Under the pieces are notes generated by a model. The model saw only the letters and a program-made list of their open reading frames with translations, was not told the origin of the DNA and made no database searches. Shown in pieces: positions 16,372 through 24,825 of a stretch of DNA of 64,000 bases; position 1 is the first letter of the stretch, and every line of letters begins with the position of its first letter. The position numbers were made by a program, and so were the translations under genes. Source of the stretch: CAYNHQ01 sp964397255 (GTDB lineage Bacteria; Bdellovibrionota_G; JALEGL01; DATDPG01); the NCBI GenBank assembly GCA_964397255.1, contig CAYNHQ010000007.1:62001-126000 (forward strand). Direction: 5' to 3'.

Positions 16372-16400
16372 TTGATTTGAAACTTTAGTCACTATATAAT
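16372..16400 (+). promoter_or_regulatory. putative sigma70-type promoter of the PilZ gene
   Basis: TTGATT (16372-16377), 17-base spacer and consensus TATAAT (16395-16400). Transcription would start at about 16407, the first base of the GTG start codon, suggesting a leaderless message. Confidence 0.5.
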
Positions 16401-16406
16401 TCAATT

Positions 16407-16754
16407 GTGGAGGTGGCCGCCCATAAATACGCAGAACGTAGGGCCCATGTTCGAGCTCCATCCACATTTTCCGTTGATCTGATCGACCCCATAACCGGGG
16501 AATCTAGAAGAGAAGTTTCCGTAAATATTAGCGTAGGTGGAATCTTTATAGAGACGTCCGAGCCCTTTCCAAGCGGCACCATCGTTGATCTCGTCATATT
16601 GATCCCGAACAAGGCGTCGATTAATTGCTGTGGCACTGTAGTTCATAGTAGCAGGCCAACAGGAATGGGAATTCGATTTGAAACTATGATGCCGATCGAT
16701 CTCGGCAGAATTCGCGCTTTCGTGCAATCGCACCTTTCAGCATTGCATTCCTAG
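16407..16754 (+). CDS. PilZ-domain c-di-GMP receptor
   Basis: A single PilZ domain of 115 residues. The two c-di-GMP-binding elements are intact: RRAHVR (RxxxR, about residues 11-16) and NISVGG (the D/NxSxxG motif). Single-domain PilZ proteins control motility, adhesion or secretion through protein contacts. The start is a GTG at 16407, placed at the predicted transcription start; a second in-frame GTG is at 16413. Confidence 0.92.
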   Translation: MEVAAHKYAERRAHVRAPSTFSVDLIDPITGESRREVSVNISVGGIFIETSEPFPSGTIVDLVILIPNKASINCCGTVVHSSRPTGMGIRFETMMPIDLGRIRAFVQSHLSALHS

Positions 16755-16777
16755 TTCGTCAATCGTATTTTCCGCGC

Positions 16778-17950
16778 GTGGGATATAATTACTCGGTTTT
16801 GGGGGGCGGCCGCCAGGGGGCCGCTATTGTTTATGACCTCAGCTTGCATGGCGAAGCACAATCGATTGCTGTCCTCGATTCGGATCTTCGACGAGCGGAG
16901 GAAGTGGCGCAACGAACCAACCTCCTGACAAATCGTGACGTGGTTTCGGCTCGGGTCTGCGACGCGAACGAAAAGGCAAAAATTCGGAGCGCGGTGGAGG
17001 GGAGCGATGTCGTCATCAGCGCTCTCCCTTACTTTCTCAATTTGAATGCCGCGATGACGTCCATGGAGGAGCAGGCTCATTTTTGTGACCTGGGTGGAAA
17101 CACGAACGTTGTTCTTGAAGAACTAAAATTGGATTCTTTCGCGAAAGATTCCGGCGTATCACTTCTCCCGGATTGCGGTTTGGCGCCTGGATTGTCAAAT
17201 CTCCTCGCTGCGCATGCGATCACCCATTTTGACCGAACGGATGAAATCAAAATTCGTTGTGGAGGAATTCCCAGAATTCCGCGCCCTCCTTTTTTTTATA
17301 AGCTCGTCTTTAGTCTTGAAGGTCTGATGAATGAATATTCGGGAGAAGCGATTGTTCTTCGAAATGGAAAGATCGCCCATATTCCTACGCTGACAGAACT
17401 AGAAGAAGTTGACGTTCCATCCTTTGGAAAAATGGAAGCGATGGTAACGAGTGGAGGCACGTCGACCGCCCCCATATCGTTTGAAGGAAAAGTTCGGAAT
17501 TTTGATTACAAGTCACTGCGGCATCCCGGTCACTGGAAGGCGATGAAGGCTTTTTCAGACCTTGGCCTTTTCGGGACCGAACCGATCGAAGTCGACGGCT
17601 CAAAAGTAATTCCTCGCAAACTGATGATCGACCTATTTCGTCCATTGATTGATTACCCTGCCGATCATGATGCCGTGATTTTATTAGTGGACGCAAAGGG
17701 AGAAAAAGACGGCGAGGCGAAAACCTATCGCGCGCTCTTGATCGATGAGGGAGATCCAAAAGGTTATTTTTCAGCCATGGAGCGGACGACCGGTTTTCCG
17801 ACGGCTGCGATCGCCTACCTGCAGGCATCTGGAAAAATTTCTCCCGGCGCAGTCCCCATCGAGCAATCGATTCCTCTCGACCTTTTCCTCGCTGAACTTA
17901 AAAAGCGTGGCCTAAAAATTGATGGGAATATCACCACAGGCAATCAGTAG
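16778..17950 (+). CDS. saccharopine dehydrogenase-family oxidoreductase
   Basis: NAD(P)-dependent oxidoreductase of 390 residues. It opens with a Rossmann motif (VLGGGRQGAAIVYDL), followed by DVVISALPYFLN, CDLGGNTNV and LPDCGLAPGLSNLLA, the last typical of lysine 6-dehydrogenase/saccharopine dehydrogenase-like proteins. Lysine or aminoadipate-semialdehyde metabolism is the likely area but the substrate is not determined. The start is GTG 16778, 24 bases after the PilZ stop, so the two may be cotranscribed. Confidence 0.85.
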   Translation: MGYNYSVLGGGRQGAAIVYDLSLHGEAQSIAVLDSDLRRAEEVAQRTNLLTNRDVVSARVCDANEKAKIRSAVEGSDVVISALPYFLNLNAAMTSMEEQAHFCDLGGNTNVVLEELKLDSFAKDSGVSLLPDCGLAPGLSNLLAAHAITHFDRTDEIKIRCGGIPRIPRPPFFYKLVFSLEGLMNEYSGEAIVLRNGKIAHIPTLTELEEVDVPSFGKMEAMVTSGGTSTAPISFEGKVRNFDYKSLRHPGHWKAMKAFSDLGLFGTEPIEVDGSKVIPRKLMIDLFRPLIDYPADHDAVILLVDAKGEKDGEAKTYRALLIDEGDPKGYFSAMERTTGFPTAAIAYLQASGKISPGAVPIEQSIPLDLFLAELKKRGLKIDGNITTGNQ

Positions 17951-17992
17951 CGGTAGACATCCCCATGGGAGAATGATATTCGCGGCGGCCGT

Positions 17993-18565
17993 ATGAATAC
18001 GCTTTATCTACAGGTCTTCAGTATGACCGACCATGCGGAGGCACTCCGGGGGCGATACCAAGGGAATTACCAGGGGCTTAATTCCGAGATCCATACTTCC
18101 GAGATGGACGGGAATTCTCTTAAAATTTCTTCGATGGCCAAAGGGCCGCAGGGAGATCTTGATCGATCTTCCATCTCTTCAGCGAAGGTCATAGTCGCCT
18201 ATCGGCATTCCGATACAGGTGTTCTTCAAGGAACCTCTGAAACAATTATCCCAGTTCAAACTTTCCCATGGACCGAGCTCCCAGGGTTTGAAATTTTGGA
18301 ACTTTTTCCCAAAGAAGGGATTCGAATCAAGCTGTGGAATCAGGAAGTTCGTCTCGAACCAGACAGGGTTACAACGATCCGATTTATGAAAACGATCGTC
18401 TATCTTCGAAACTATGGTGTCGTCGATAACATACTATGGAGTGACGAGAAGCTCGAGCATGGTCCAACGGAACTCCACAAAGAAATGGTCGACCAAGACC
18501 TTACGATCGCTCCCCCGGGAGCCTCGGGCATTGTCGTCAAAGCCGGCCAAGAAACATCAAATTAA
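17993..18565 (+). CDS. hypothetical protein, 190 residues
   Basis: Not recognised. No signal peptide or membrane helix. It mixes charged and hydrophobic stretches (ETIIPVQTFPWTELPGFEILELFPKEGIRIKLWNQEVRL) suggesting a beta-rich soluble domain, and ends in a flexible Gly/Ser tail. It follows the saccharopine dehydrogenase-like gene by 42 bases in the same direction. The continuous frame with ordinary codon use supports it as real. Confidence 0.65.
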   Translation: MNTLYLQVFSMTDHAEALRGRYQGNYQGLNSEIHTSEMDGNSLKISSMAKGPQGDLDRSSISSAKVIVAYRHSDTGVLQGTSETIIPVQTFPWTELPGFEILELFPKEGIRIKLWNQEVRLEPDRVTTIRFMKTIVYLRNYGVVDNILWSDEKLEHGPTELHKEMVDQDLTIAPPGASGIVVKAGQETSN

Positions 18566-18611
18566 TGCACTGACGAGTGCAAGTTATAATTATTATTTAA
18601 TTTCAATATAT

Positions 18612-18714
18612 TAGTTGGAAATGCGACATTTTTCTGTACGGGAAAGTTCAGTTTTTGCTGGGACAAAAAAATGACTCGAATCGCTAAAAACAGTTTGTCT
18701 TTATATTCCAACTA
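18612..18714. repeat. nine-base inverted repeat flanking the leader of the radical SAM gene
   Basis: TAGTTGGAA (18612-18620) is the exact reverse complement of TTCCAACTA (18706-18714), 85 bases apart in an AT-rich region. The downstream arm lies inside the spacer of the putative promoter at 18695-18722, so it could be half of an operator or part of a leader RNA hairpin. Confidence 0.35.
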
Positions 18715-18722
18715 GTTATAAA
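18695..18722 (+). promoter_or_regulatory. putative promoter of the radical SAM gene
   Basis: TTGTCT (18695-18700), 16-base spacer and TATAAA (18717-18722), about 70 bases before the chosen ATG. It overlaps one arm of a nine-base inverted repeat. Confidence 0.35.
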
Positions 18723-18800
18723 GGCGCCTTTTCGGGAGCTGTGGCATACCGATTGCTCATAACCGACCGGAAGTCTGGATTCTTTCTGAGGAGTGATGAA

Positions 18801-20654
18801 ATGTTGAATGCTGTGAAATCCGTAACCGATAAATTGGATCGAACCACTTGGACCGATGGGCGTCCTCCCTGGGTGGATCAACCGAAGAAAACCCATTCCG
18901 GCCACCCGATTCGTGAGGTTCCCTGGACACTTCCCTACTACACCCAATCTCTCTGCCCTGAATGCACGCGTGTCGTGAAAGCGCGAAAGTTTGAGGAAGA
19001 TCACAAAGTTTGGATGGAAAAGACTTGCAAGGAGCACGGCTACTTCAAAGAACTGATTTCACCCGATGTGGATGTGTACATGGACATGTTTACATTTCGT
19101 TTTGGTGATGGCCAGGGAGTTTCGAACCCCATCGTTCCCGATGGAAAACGCTGCCCCGAAGACTGCGGTATTTGCAACATGCATCACAGCCACACGGCAC
19201 TCGCTAACGTCGACTTAACGAATCGTTGTGACATGACCTGCCCGGTCTGCTTCGCCAATGCGAACGCAGCCGGCTATGTCTGCGAACCGGATCTCGTCGA
19301 TATTCGCCGAATGCTTCAAAATCTTCGCGATATGAAACCGGTTCCGGCGAAAGTCGTTCAATTCGCCGGCGGCGAACCCACGATTCATCCGCAGTTCCAT
19401 AAGATCGTGGCCATGGCAAAAGAGATGGGCTTTTGGCACATTCAAGTCGCCCATAACGGCAAGAACATGGCGAACTTGGAGTTTGCCCGTAAATCAAAAG
19501 AGGCGGGGCTCAACACGATTTATCTTCAATTCGACGGCATCACCGACGATGTTCAGTTCAAAACACGCGCTGAAAAAATCATGGATACGAAGCGCAAAGT
19601 CGTGGAGAACGCCCGAAAGGTTGGCCTCCGTGTCGTCCTCGTTCCCGTTCTCGTCAAGGGCGTGAACGATCACCAAGTGGGAGACATCATTCGTTTCGCG
19701 GCGGAGAATGTGGATGTCATTACCGGCGTGTCGTTTCAACCGGTCTGCTTCACAGGCCGAATCAATGAAAAGAACCGGATCGAGAAGCGATATACGATGA
19801 CTCACCTGGCTCTGGATGTGGAAAAGCAAACGGGCTGGATTCCGGCAAAAGGTGGCTGGCTACCTTTGGGCTGCACGTCGCCTTTCTCCAAACTTTCTGA
19901 AGCGCTTTCAGGTGAACCGGCCATGACGATTACCTGCCATCCCGATTGCGGGAACGGCGCGTATCTTTTCGTCGAGCCTACGGAAAAGAAAGAAGTGAAG
20001 TCGCTGACGGATTTCTTCGATCTCCGTGCGGCGCTGGTTGACATCCAAGAGCTCGCAAAGAAAATCAAAGAAGAGAATGCGGCGCGGGGCGGAAAGAATC
20101 CTGGCGTGACTCTTTTCTCAAAGGCGAAGGTCCTCAATATCATCCGAAAGCATTACAATCCGAAGAGGGCCCCCAAAGGTCTTTCCTTCCGTCGACTGCT
20201 CGGTGTTCTGGATGGATACAAAGACAAGGAAGTCAGCGAGAAATCCGATCACCACACGAAGCACGGTTATCCAACGCTTTTCGTGGCGGGAATGCACTTC
20301 CAGGATCCGTATAATTACGACATCGAACGGGTTAAACGTTGCATCATTCACTACAGCGCGCGGGACGGAAGAATTTATCCCTTCTGCACGTACAACTCCG
20401 GTCCTTATTATCGGGAACGAGTGGAAGAATCGATCAGCGTGAGCCTCGGCATGTATAAGAACCAAGCCGACTTGGGACAGTTCCCTTCGCAAATGACGGA
20501 AGGGGATGCAGCCGGCGTTCGAAGCGGTTCCATGCCGATGGGAATGGGACTTCCGACGTTGCCCAGTTTCAATGCCTCCGAATCCGCAAGTGGATGTTGT
20601 GGCGGGACTTCCCACGCTCACGATGGCGAAGCCACCGGCGGCTGTTGTTCGTAA
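18801..20654 (+). CDS. radical SAM protein resembling tetraether-lipid synthase (Tes/MJ0619-like)
   Basis: Radical SAM enzyme of about 617 residues. The start at 18801 is chosen for its GAGGAG site 8 bases upstream; the frame continues back to a GTG at 18741. An N-terminal metal-binding part (CPECTRVV, CKEHG) and CPEDCGICNMHHSHT precede the radical SAM motif CDMTCPVCFA (Cx3Cx2C), then FAGGEPTIHPQF. Further conserved Cys lie in PLGCTS, CHPDCGNG and YPFCTYNS. This multi-cluster layout matches the archaeal tetraether synthase family, which joins lipid tails by C-C bonds between sp3 carbons; bacterial homologues have been proposed to make membrane-spanning or branched lipids. The last residues form an unusual Cys/His tail (GCCGGTSHAHDG, GGCCS). 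Family moderately sure; lipid role is inference. Confidence 0.75.
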   Translation: MLNAVKSVTDKLDRTTWTDGRPPWVDQPKKTHSGHPIREVPWTLPYYTQSLCPECTRVVKARKFEEDHKVWMEKTCKEHGYFKELISPDVDVYMDMFTFRFGDGQGVSNPIVPDGKRCPEDCGICNMHHSHTALANVDLTNRCDMTCPVCFANANAAGYVCEPDLVDIRRMLQNLRDMKPVPAKVVQFAGGEPTIHPQFHKIVAMAKEMGFWHIQVAHNGKNMANLEFARKSKEAGLNTIYLQFDGITDDVQFKTRAEKIMDTKRKVVENARKVGLRVVLVPVLVKGVNDHQVGDIIRFAAENVDVITGVSFQPVCFTGRINEKNRIEKRYTMTHLALDVEKQTGWIPAKGGWLPLGCTSPFSKLSEALSGEPAMTITCHPDCGNGAYLFVEPTEKKEVKSLTDFFDLRAALVDIQELAKKIKEENAARGGKNPGVTLFSKAKVLNIIRKHYNPKRAPKGLSFRRLLGVLDGYKDKEVSEKSDHHTKHGYPTLFVAGMHFQDPYNYDIERVKRCIIHYSARDGRIYPFCTYNSGPYYRERVEESISVSLGMYKNQADLGQFPSQMTEGDAAGVRSGSMPMGMGLPTLPSFNASESASGCCGGTSHAHDGEATGGCCS

Positions 20655-20671
20655 GAGATCCTATGTAATGT

Positions 20672-20699
20672 GAGAGTCGATCATTTTGATGCGACTCTC
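20672..20699 (+). promoter_or_regulatory. hairpin enclosing the start codon of the glycosyltransferase gene
   Basis: GAGAGTCG (20672-20679) pairs perfectly with CGACTCTC (20692-20699), and ATCA/TGAT pairs inside, leaving a three-base loop and one bulged G. The ATG at 20689 is inside this helix. No T-run follows, so it is not an ordinary terminator for the upstream gene. It could limit translation of the downstream gene. Confidence 0.5.
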
Positions 20700-22179
20700 G
20701 TCCGGATTACGAGTTGTATTGCTATTTCTTTCGTTGCTTGCAATTAAACTTGTAATCGCGATTGCCGTTTCACGTGCTGGATTTGTCATCAGCTCGGTGG
20801 ATGAGTTTTTACGTCTGAATTGGGCCTGGAAATGGCGCATCCATAAGTCCTTCTTTCCCATGGAAGCCTGGCTTCCCCTTTACTTCTATGTCTATGGCCT
20901 GGCACTGCAGATCCATGAAAACCTCTTTTGGACTTCACGTATTCTTACCTTTGCTTTTTCCCTGGGCGTCCTTTTTTACATGTATCGCATAGCAAAACTG
21001 GTCCTGAAAGAGGAGTGGATAGCCCTGGGAGTTGTTCTGCTAACTCTTTCCCTTCCACTCTATAACTGGCTGAGTCTGGCACCACTGTCAGAAATGATGT
21101 TTTCCTTTTTTGCCTTGATGGCACTTTTCCACTATTTCCGTTGGCACCTACTTGCAAAATGGGTGGATGCGATCATTTGCACGGGTTCACTCATCCTTGG
21201 AACCATGGTTCGTTACGAAGGCTGGCTTCTGGCAGCACTGATTGTATTTTTTGTCGCCTATAACACACTTGTCACGAAGCAAATGAAATCGAAACGACCC
21301 CTTGCACTCTTCTCACTTTCATTTTCCTTTATGCTCGTCTGGGGTTCGCATCACTTATACGCATTCGGCTCTCCCTTTCATTCCGCCACTTATTTTGTGG
21401 AAGAGTCCGCTTCTTACTACGAGCATTCCACGTCTTCATGGAATCCCATTTTTTTAGGAATCCTTCAAGGCCCGTTTCTCATTTTAGGGCTCGTTCTCCT
21501 CGCAGTGAACGATAAGAAGCTTCGCCTTAGTCTGGGCGCCAATTTGCTATCCCCTAGTTTCGCCTTAATGATTATTCTTCTCCCATTTCTGTTTGGCATG
21601 CCTTCCGTATTTCCAGAGCGACTCCTGCTTCTGCCATTGCTCCTTTTTCTACCCTTTGCGTTTGTGGGATGGGTCCACATGTTTTCAAGCCCTAAGAAAG
21701 CAAAATGGGCCGGAGCAATTTTCTGTGGGCTTTCTCTGATGTATGGGATCGAGCGGACCCTCGCCGCGTATCCGTCAGAACGAATTTCAAAAAATGCTCT
21801 CGAGATCGGAACGTTTATTCGTGAGACATTTCCTAAACTTCCAAACTCTTCTGACAAAATCATCTTGATGGAGGAATACGAGGATGATTGGATGCAAACA
21901 CTCGTCGCTTCACGAATGAACGAACAAATCGCGTGGGGAAGGTACGAATCAGGATCCGTTCTTACGTTTCATGTTCCTTGTACCGAAGAAGTGAGGATCG
22001 GCCTTCTTATTTGCCGTACCCGGTCCTTTTGCAAACCATTCATTCACGGAATGAAAATAGATTCTGCTTACGAACTTGAACCTTACCGGATGATGCTCGG
22101 AGAAAGCGTCATGCGCGTAAAACCGGACCAGCTGCATTGCGACGCAAAAGATCTCCTTCCCACTCGCCGATTTCAGTAA
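20689..22179 (+). CDS. polytopic GT-C (ArnT/PMT-like) glycosyltransferase
   Basis: An integral membrane protein of about 496 residues with roughly ten hydrophobic helices and a soluble C-terminal part (about residues 370-496). The first periplasmic loop carries SSVDEFLRL, the acidic (D/E) motif that GT-C transferases use at the active site, and MVRYEGWLLA recalls dolichyl-phosphate-mannose-type enzymes. It would transfer a sugar from a polyprenyl-phosphate donor to lipid or protein outside the cytoplasm. ATG 20689 is preferred over an adjacent TTG. It follows the Tes-like gene by 34 bases. Family by architecture; acceptor unknown. Confidence 0.7.
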   Translation: MRLSSGLRVVLLFLSLLAIKLVIAIAVSRAGFVISSVDEFLRLNWAWKWRIHKSFFPMEAWLPLYFYVYGLALQIHENLFWTSRILTFAFSLGVLFYMYRIAKLVLKEEWIALGVVLLTLSLPLYNWLSLAPLSEMMFSFFALMALFHYFRWHLLAKWVDAIICTGSLILGTMVRYEGWLLAALIVFFVAYNTLVTKQMKSKRPLALFSLSFSFMLVWGSHHLYAFGSPFHSATYFVEESASYYEHSTSSWNPIFLGILQGPFLILGLVLLAVNDKKLRLSLGANLLSPSFALMIILLPFLFGMPSVFPERLLLLPLLLFLPFAFVGWVHMFSSPKKAKWAGAIFCGLSLMYGIERTLAAYPSERISKNALEIGTFIRETFPKLPNSSDKIILMEEYEDDWMQTLVASRMNEQIAWGRYESGSVLTFHVPCTEEVRIGLLICRTRSFCKPFIHGMKIDSAYELEPYRMMLGESVMRVKPDQLHCDAKDLLPTRRFQ

Positions 22180-22185
22180 AAAAAA

Positions 22186-22211
22186 GGGTCCGCAATGCGG
22201 GCCCTTTTTTT
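22186..22211. terminator. bidirectional intrinsic terminator
   Basis: Eight-pair stem GGGTCCGC/GCGGGCCC (one G-U pair) with a three-base loop, A-run before and seven T after. It lies between two convergent genes and serves both. Confidence 0.85.
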
Positions 22212-22226
22212 ATTACTGGAGAAAAA

Positions 22227-22595
22227 TTACTTGATCGAAACGCCAGGATATTTGCTGGTCAAAGAGCTCGTGAACTGATCCTTGTTGAACTCTTTAGTGT
22301 ACTGAACTTTCAATTGACCTGACTTCACATTCAAGCTGGCATGCGAGGCGCCGGCGTCTTTCGCCAACTGCTCAATGCCAACACGGTTTTCCTTTGAAAC
22401 TCCGCTAAGCGTGAGCTTCATTTCACTTGCCTTGGCGACTTTATGGCCCTTGGGCGTTTCCGCCTTAGCCGCGGGCTGTGCACTCACAGGTGCAGGCGCT
22501 GCCGGAGCAGCCGCTGGTTTTTGCTCTTCCGCAAGAGAAATCGCCGGTAACGCTGCGATCACTAGACTAAGAACTACCTTTTTCATATTGGTCAT
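22227..22595 (-). CDS. exported HMA-like small protein
   Basis: A 122-residue protein with a Sec signal peptide (KKVVLSLVIAALPAISLA), an Ala/Pro-rich linker (about 25-50) and a C-terminal domain of about 65 residues whose pattern (MKLTLSGVSKENRVGIEQL ... ASLNVKSGQLKVQY ... SSLTSKYPGVSIK) looks like a ferredoxin-like heavy-metal-associated fold. The metal-binding CxxC of true HMA domains is absent. A GGAGG site lies 6 bases before the ATG at 22595. Secreted location is clear; function is not. Confidence 0.75.
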   Translation of the reverse strand: MTNMKKVVLSLVIAALPAISLAEEQKPAAAPAAPAPVSAQPAAKAETPKGHKVAKASEMKLTLSGVSKENRVGIEQLAKDAGASHASLNVKSGQLKVQYTKEFNKDQFTSSLTSKYPGVSIK

Positions 22596-22673
22596 AATTG
22601 ACCTCCTTTTCTGATTCTGAATGTACGACTTGGAGATGACGGGAAGATGAAGAGAAAATTACATTTTTGTTAT

Positions 22674-24065
22674 CTACAGATCGGGAAAAGGAAGCGCAGG
22701 GCAGCTAATTCGAGCGGTTACCCCCCCTTCCGCCCGGTTTTCAAACCGAAGGTCCAGCCGGCTGACAATTGCGATTTGCCTGCAAAGGCGCAGACCAATT
22801 CCCAGGTGTTCGGTCGCCGCCTCCTCTTGGTTCACGGCCTCTAACACTTCCGCCGGCAATCCCGGGCCACGATCAGAGATTTCCACAATCACCGCACCTG
22901 AAACACCGGAATGAATCAAAATAGAGGCCTCCGTTGATTCGGGCGTATGTTTTGCGATATTCCGAACTAAATTACTTATCAAGAGCGAAAAAAGATCCCG
23001 ATCGACGAAAACAATGGGTTTAAGGTTTTTTCCCACTTCAAAAGAAATTTTTCGATTTATCCATCGCTCCAGCGGAGGCAGAATTTCGGTGAATAGGATG
23101 CGTAAATCGATCGTGGCAGGCCGATATATTTTTGCGTCGGGTTCCAACACAGAAAAACGTAAAACGGTCTGAACGATATGATCCATCTTTTCTACTTCTT
23201 CCAGACCGCTTCGAAGCGTCGTCTCTAGTTCTGGTTTTTGGTTTTTCGGATTCATCAACGATGTTTCGATCTCACCGCGAAGCACGGTCAAAGGTGTACG
23301 AAGCTCATGTGTAATGAATTGCGAAAGCTGTTGAACTTTCAAAAAGCCGGCCTGTACACGTGTGAGCAACTCATTAAATTTTATAACCATCGATCTGAAT
23401 TCCTTGGGTTGTTCTCGCAATGGGATCGGCTGCCATGATTTCAATGTGGCGACGTCAAATTGATCCATTTGCCGTGATATCAGACCCAGAGGAACTAGAG
23501 CCAGCCTCGAAATACGGCGAGCCATGACCAGCGAAATCAACAAGACAGCGATGAAAATGACCGCAAAAGGGATTGCAATTCGCCGAAGCACGAACGAAGG
23601 GGTTTGGCGTGTCGTAGAGATTTCAATCCAAAGAGTCTGGCCATCCGAGGTTTTGTGACTTCGGAGCAGGGAGAGGTATTGCCTCGACGCTCCTTCAACC
23701 ACGTAAAAATCATGATTAACGAAAGCTCTTCGATCCATTTTTACATCGGCAAAATCGGGAATTCGGACATTGGTATAAACCAGCTTTCCGGGTGGTTCAT
23801 AAATTCGAATGATTTCAGATAGGCGGTCGTAGCCAAGGGTATCGGGAAGGCGTGGAACGATGTTCACAAATTCATTGAGGGCAATGAGATCTATCAAGCC
23901 CAGGCTAATGAGATTCGATTGCTCCGCCTTTATTCGTTGCTTGGCTTGCTCGTCTGCATTGCGCAGAATGAGTAGCGTAGATAGAAAAATCGTAAACGCG
24001 CAAATCAGTGTGGAAAGCATCCACATGGCCGAGGCAACTCGTTGCGCGAGCGATCTACTCTTCAC
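22674..24065 (-). CDS. membrane sensor histidine kinase (EnvZ/QseC-like layout)
   Basis: Two membrane helices (about residues 10-35 and 165-185) flank a periplasmic sensor of about 130 residues, followed by a HAMP-like segment, the phospho-acceptor H-box FITHELRTPLTVLRGE, an N-box (LISNLVRNIAKHTP) and ATP-binding DRGPGLP and GIGLRLC. The frame extends to a GTG at 24092, but the GTG at 24065 gives an 11-base overlap with the regulator stop, a common coupled arrangement. Its partner is the adjacent OmpR-type regulator. The sensed signal is unknown. Confidence 0.92.
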   Translation of the reverse strand: MKSRSLAQRVASAMWMLSTLICAFTIFLSTLLILRNADEQAKQRIKAEQSNLISLGLIDLIALNEFVNIVPRLPDTLGYDRLSEIIRIYEPPGKLVYTNVRIPDFADVKMDRRAFVNHDFYVVEGASRQYLSLLRSHKTSDGQTLWIEISTTRQTPSFVLRRIAIPFAVIFIAVLLISLVMARRISRLALVPLGLISRQMDQFDVATLKSWQPIPLREQPKEFRSMVIKFNELLTRVQAGFLKVQQLSQFITHELRTPLTVLRGEIETSLMNPKNQKPELETTLRSGLEEVEKMDHIVQTVLRFSVLEPDAKIYRPATIDLRILFTEILPPLERWINRKISFEVGKNLKPIVFVDRDLFSLLISNLVRNIAKHTPESTEASILIHSGVSGAVIVEISDRGPGLPAEVLEAVNQEEAATEHLGIGLRLCRQIAIVSRLDLRFENRAEGGVTARISCPALPFPDL

Positions 24066-24744
24066 TCGTTTCTTTTCCCAGGCAATATCCACTGCCGCGC
24101 CGAGTTTGAATCAACGAAGGGCAGCCTGCCTCGGTTAACTTGGCTCGCAGCCGATTGAGGCTGACTTCCACGACATTTGATCCGGGATCCGCGTTGACCC
24201 CCCACACTCGATCCAGAAGCTCAGCTCGAGAAAAGATTTTTTTCGGCTTCTGCATTAAAAGCGAAAGGAGTTTGAATTCTTTCGCCGTAAGTGAAATCAA
24301 TTTGTCAGCAAATTTGACCTCTTGTCGTTCAAGGGAAAGGCTCAGCCCTTCATAATTTAGATTATTCTCTCTTCCCGAAGTCACTTTCTCGCGGCGGCCA
24401 AGCGATCGCACACGCGCCAGGAGTTCCGCCACATGGAAGGGCTTTGACAAATAATCATCGGCACCCATTTCAAGGCCCGAAACACGGTCATCAACTTCCC
24501 CCAATGCACTTAGGATTAAAATTTTTGATTTCGGGAATTTGCCACGGAGCCGCGGAATGTTGGGAAGGGAATCCTGGCGGCCGAGAAGGCGATCGAGAAT
24601 GATGATCTCGAAGTCGATTCGATCCGCGTACTCTTCCACTTCATTCAAAGAGTCGATGCTCTCCACCACATGCCCCGCCTGTTCCAAGGCCTGTTTTATG
24701 AATCGCTGAACTTTCGGCTCGTCTTCCACGACAAGGATATTCAT
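24055..24744 (-). CDS. OmpR-family response regulator
   Basis: About 229 residues: a receiver domain (NILVVEDEPKV; phospho-acceptor Asp in IIILDRLLG; Lys in LSKPFHVAELL) and a C-terminal winged helix (SLTAKEFKLLSLLMQ ... VEVSLNRLRAKL ... IQTRRGSGYCL). It is the DNA-binding partner of the overlapping kinase. ATG 24744 starts right at the receiver; an ATG six codons upstream (24762) is possible. Neither has a clear ribosome-binding site. Confidence 0.93.
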   Translation of the reverse strand: MNILVVEDEPKVQRFIKQALEQAGHVVESIDSLNEVEEYADRIDFEIIILDRLLGRQDSLPNIPRLRGKFPKSKILILSALGEVDDRVSGLEMGADDYLSKPFHVAELLARVRSLGRREKVTSGRENNLNYEGLSLSLERQEVKFADKLISLTAKEFKLLSLLMQKPKKIFSRAELLDRVWGVNADPGSNVVEVSLNRLRAKLTEAGCPSLIQTRRGSGYCLGKETSEE

Positions 24745-24825
24745 AGAGGAACTGGCGTGCATTCATATCAGTTGTAGAAATGCAGACAACTCGGCTGCCG
24801 ATCTGGTAAATAGAAATAGCGTTTC

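Noticed and set aside
20654..20700. Hairpin at 20672-20699 as terminator of the radical SAM gene
   Set aside because: No T-run follows and the helix contains the start codon of the next gene.
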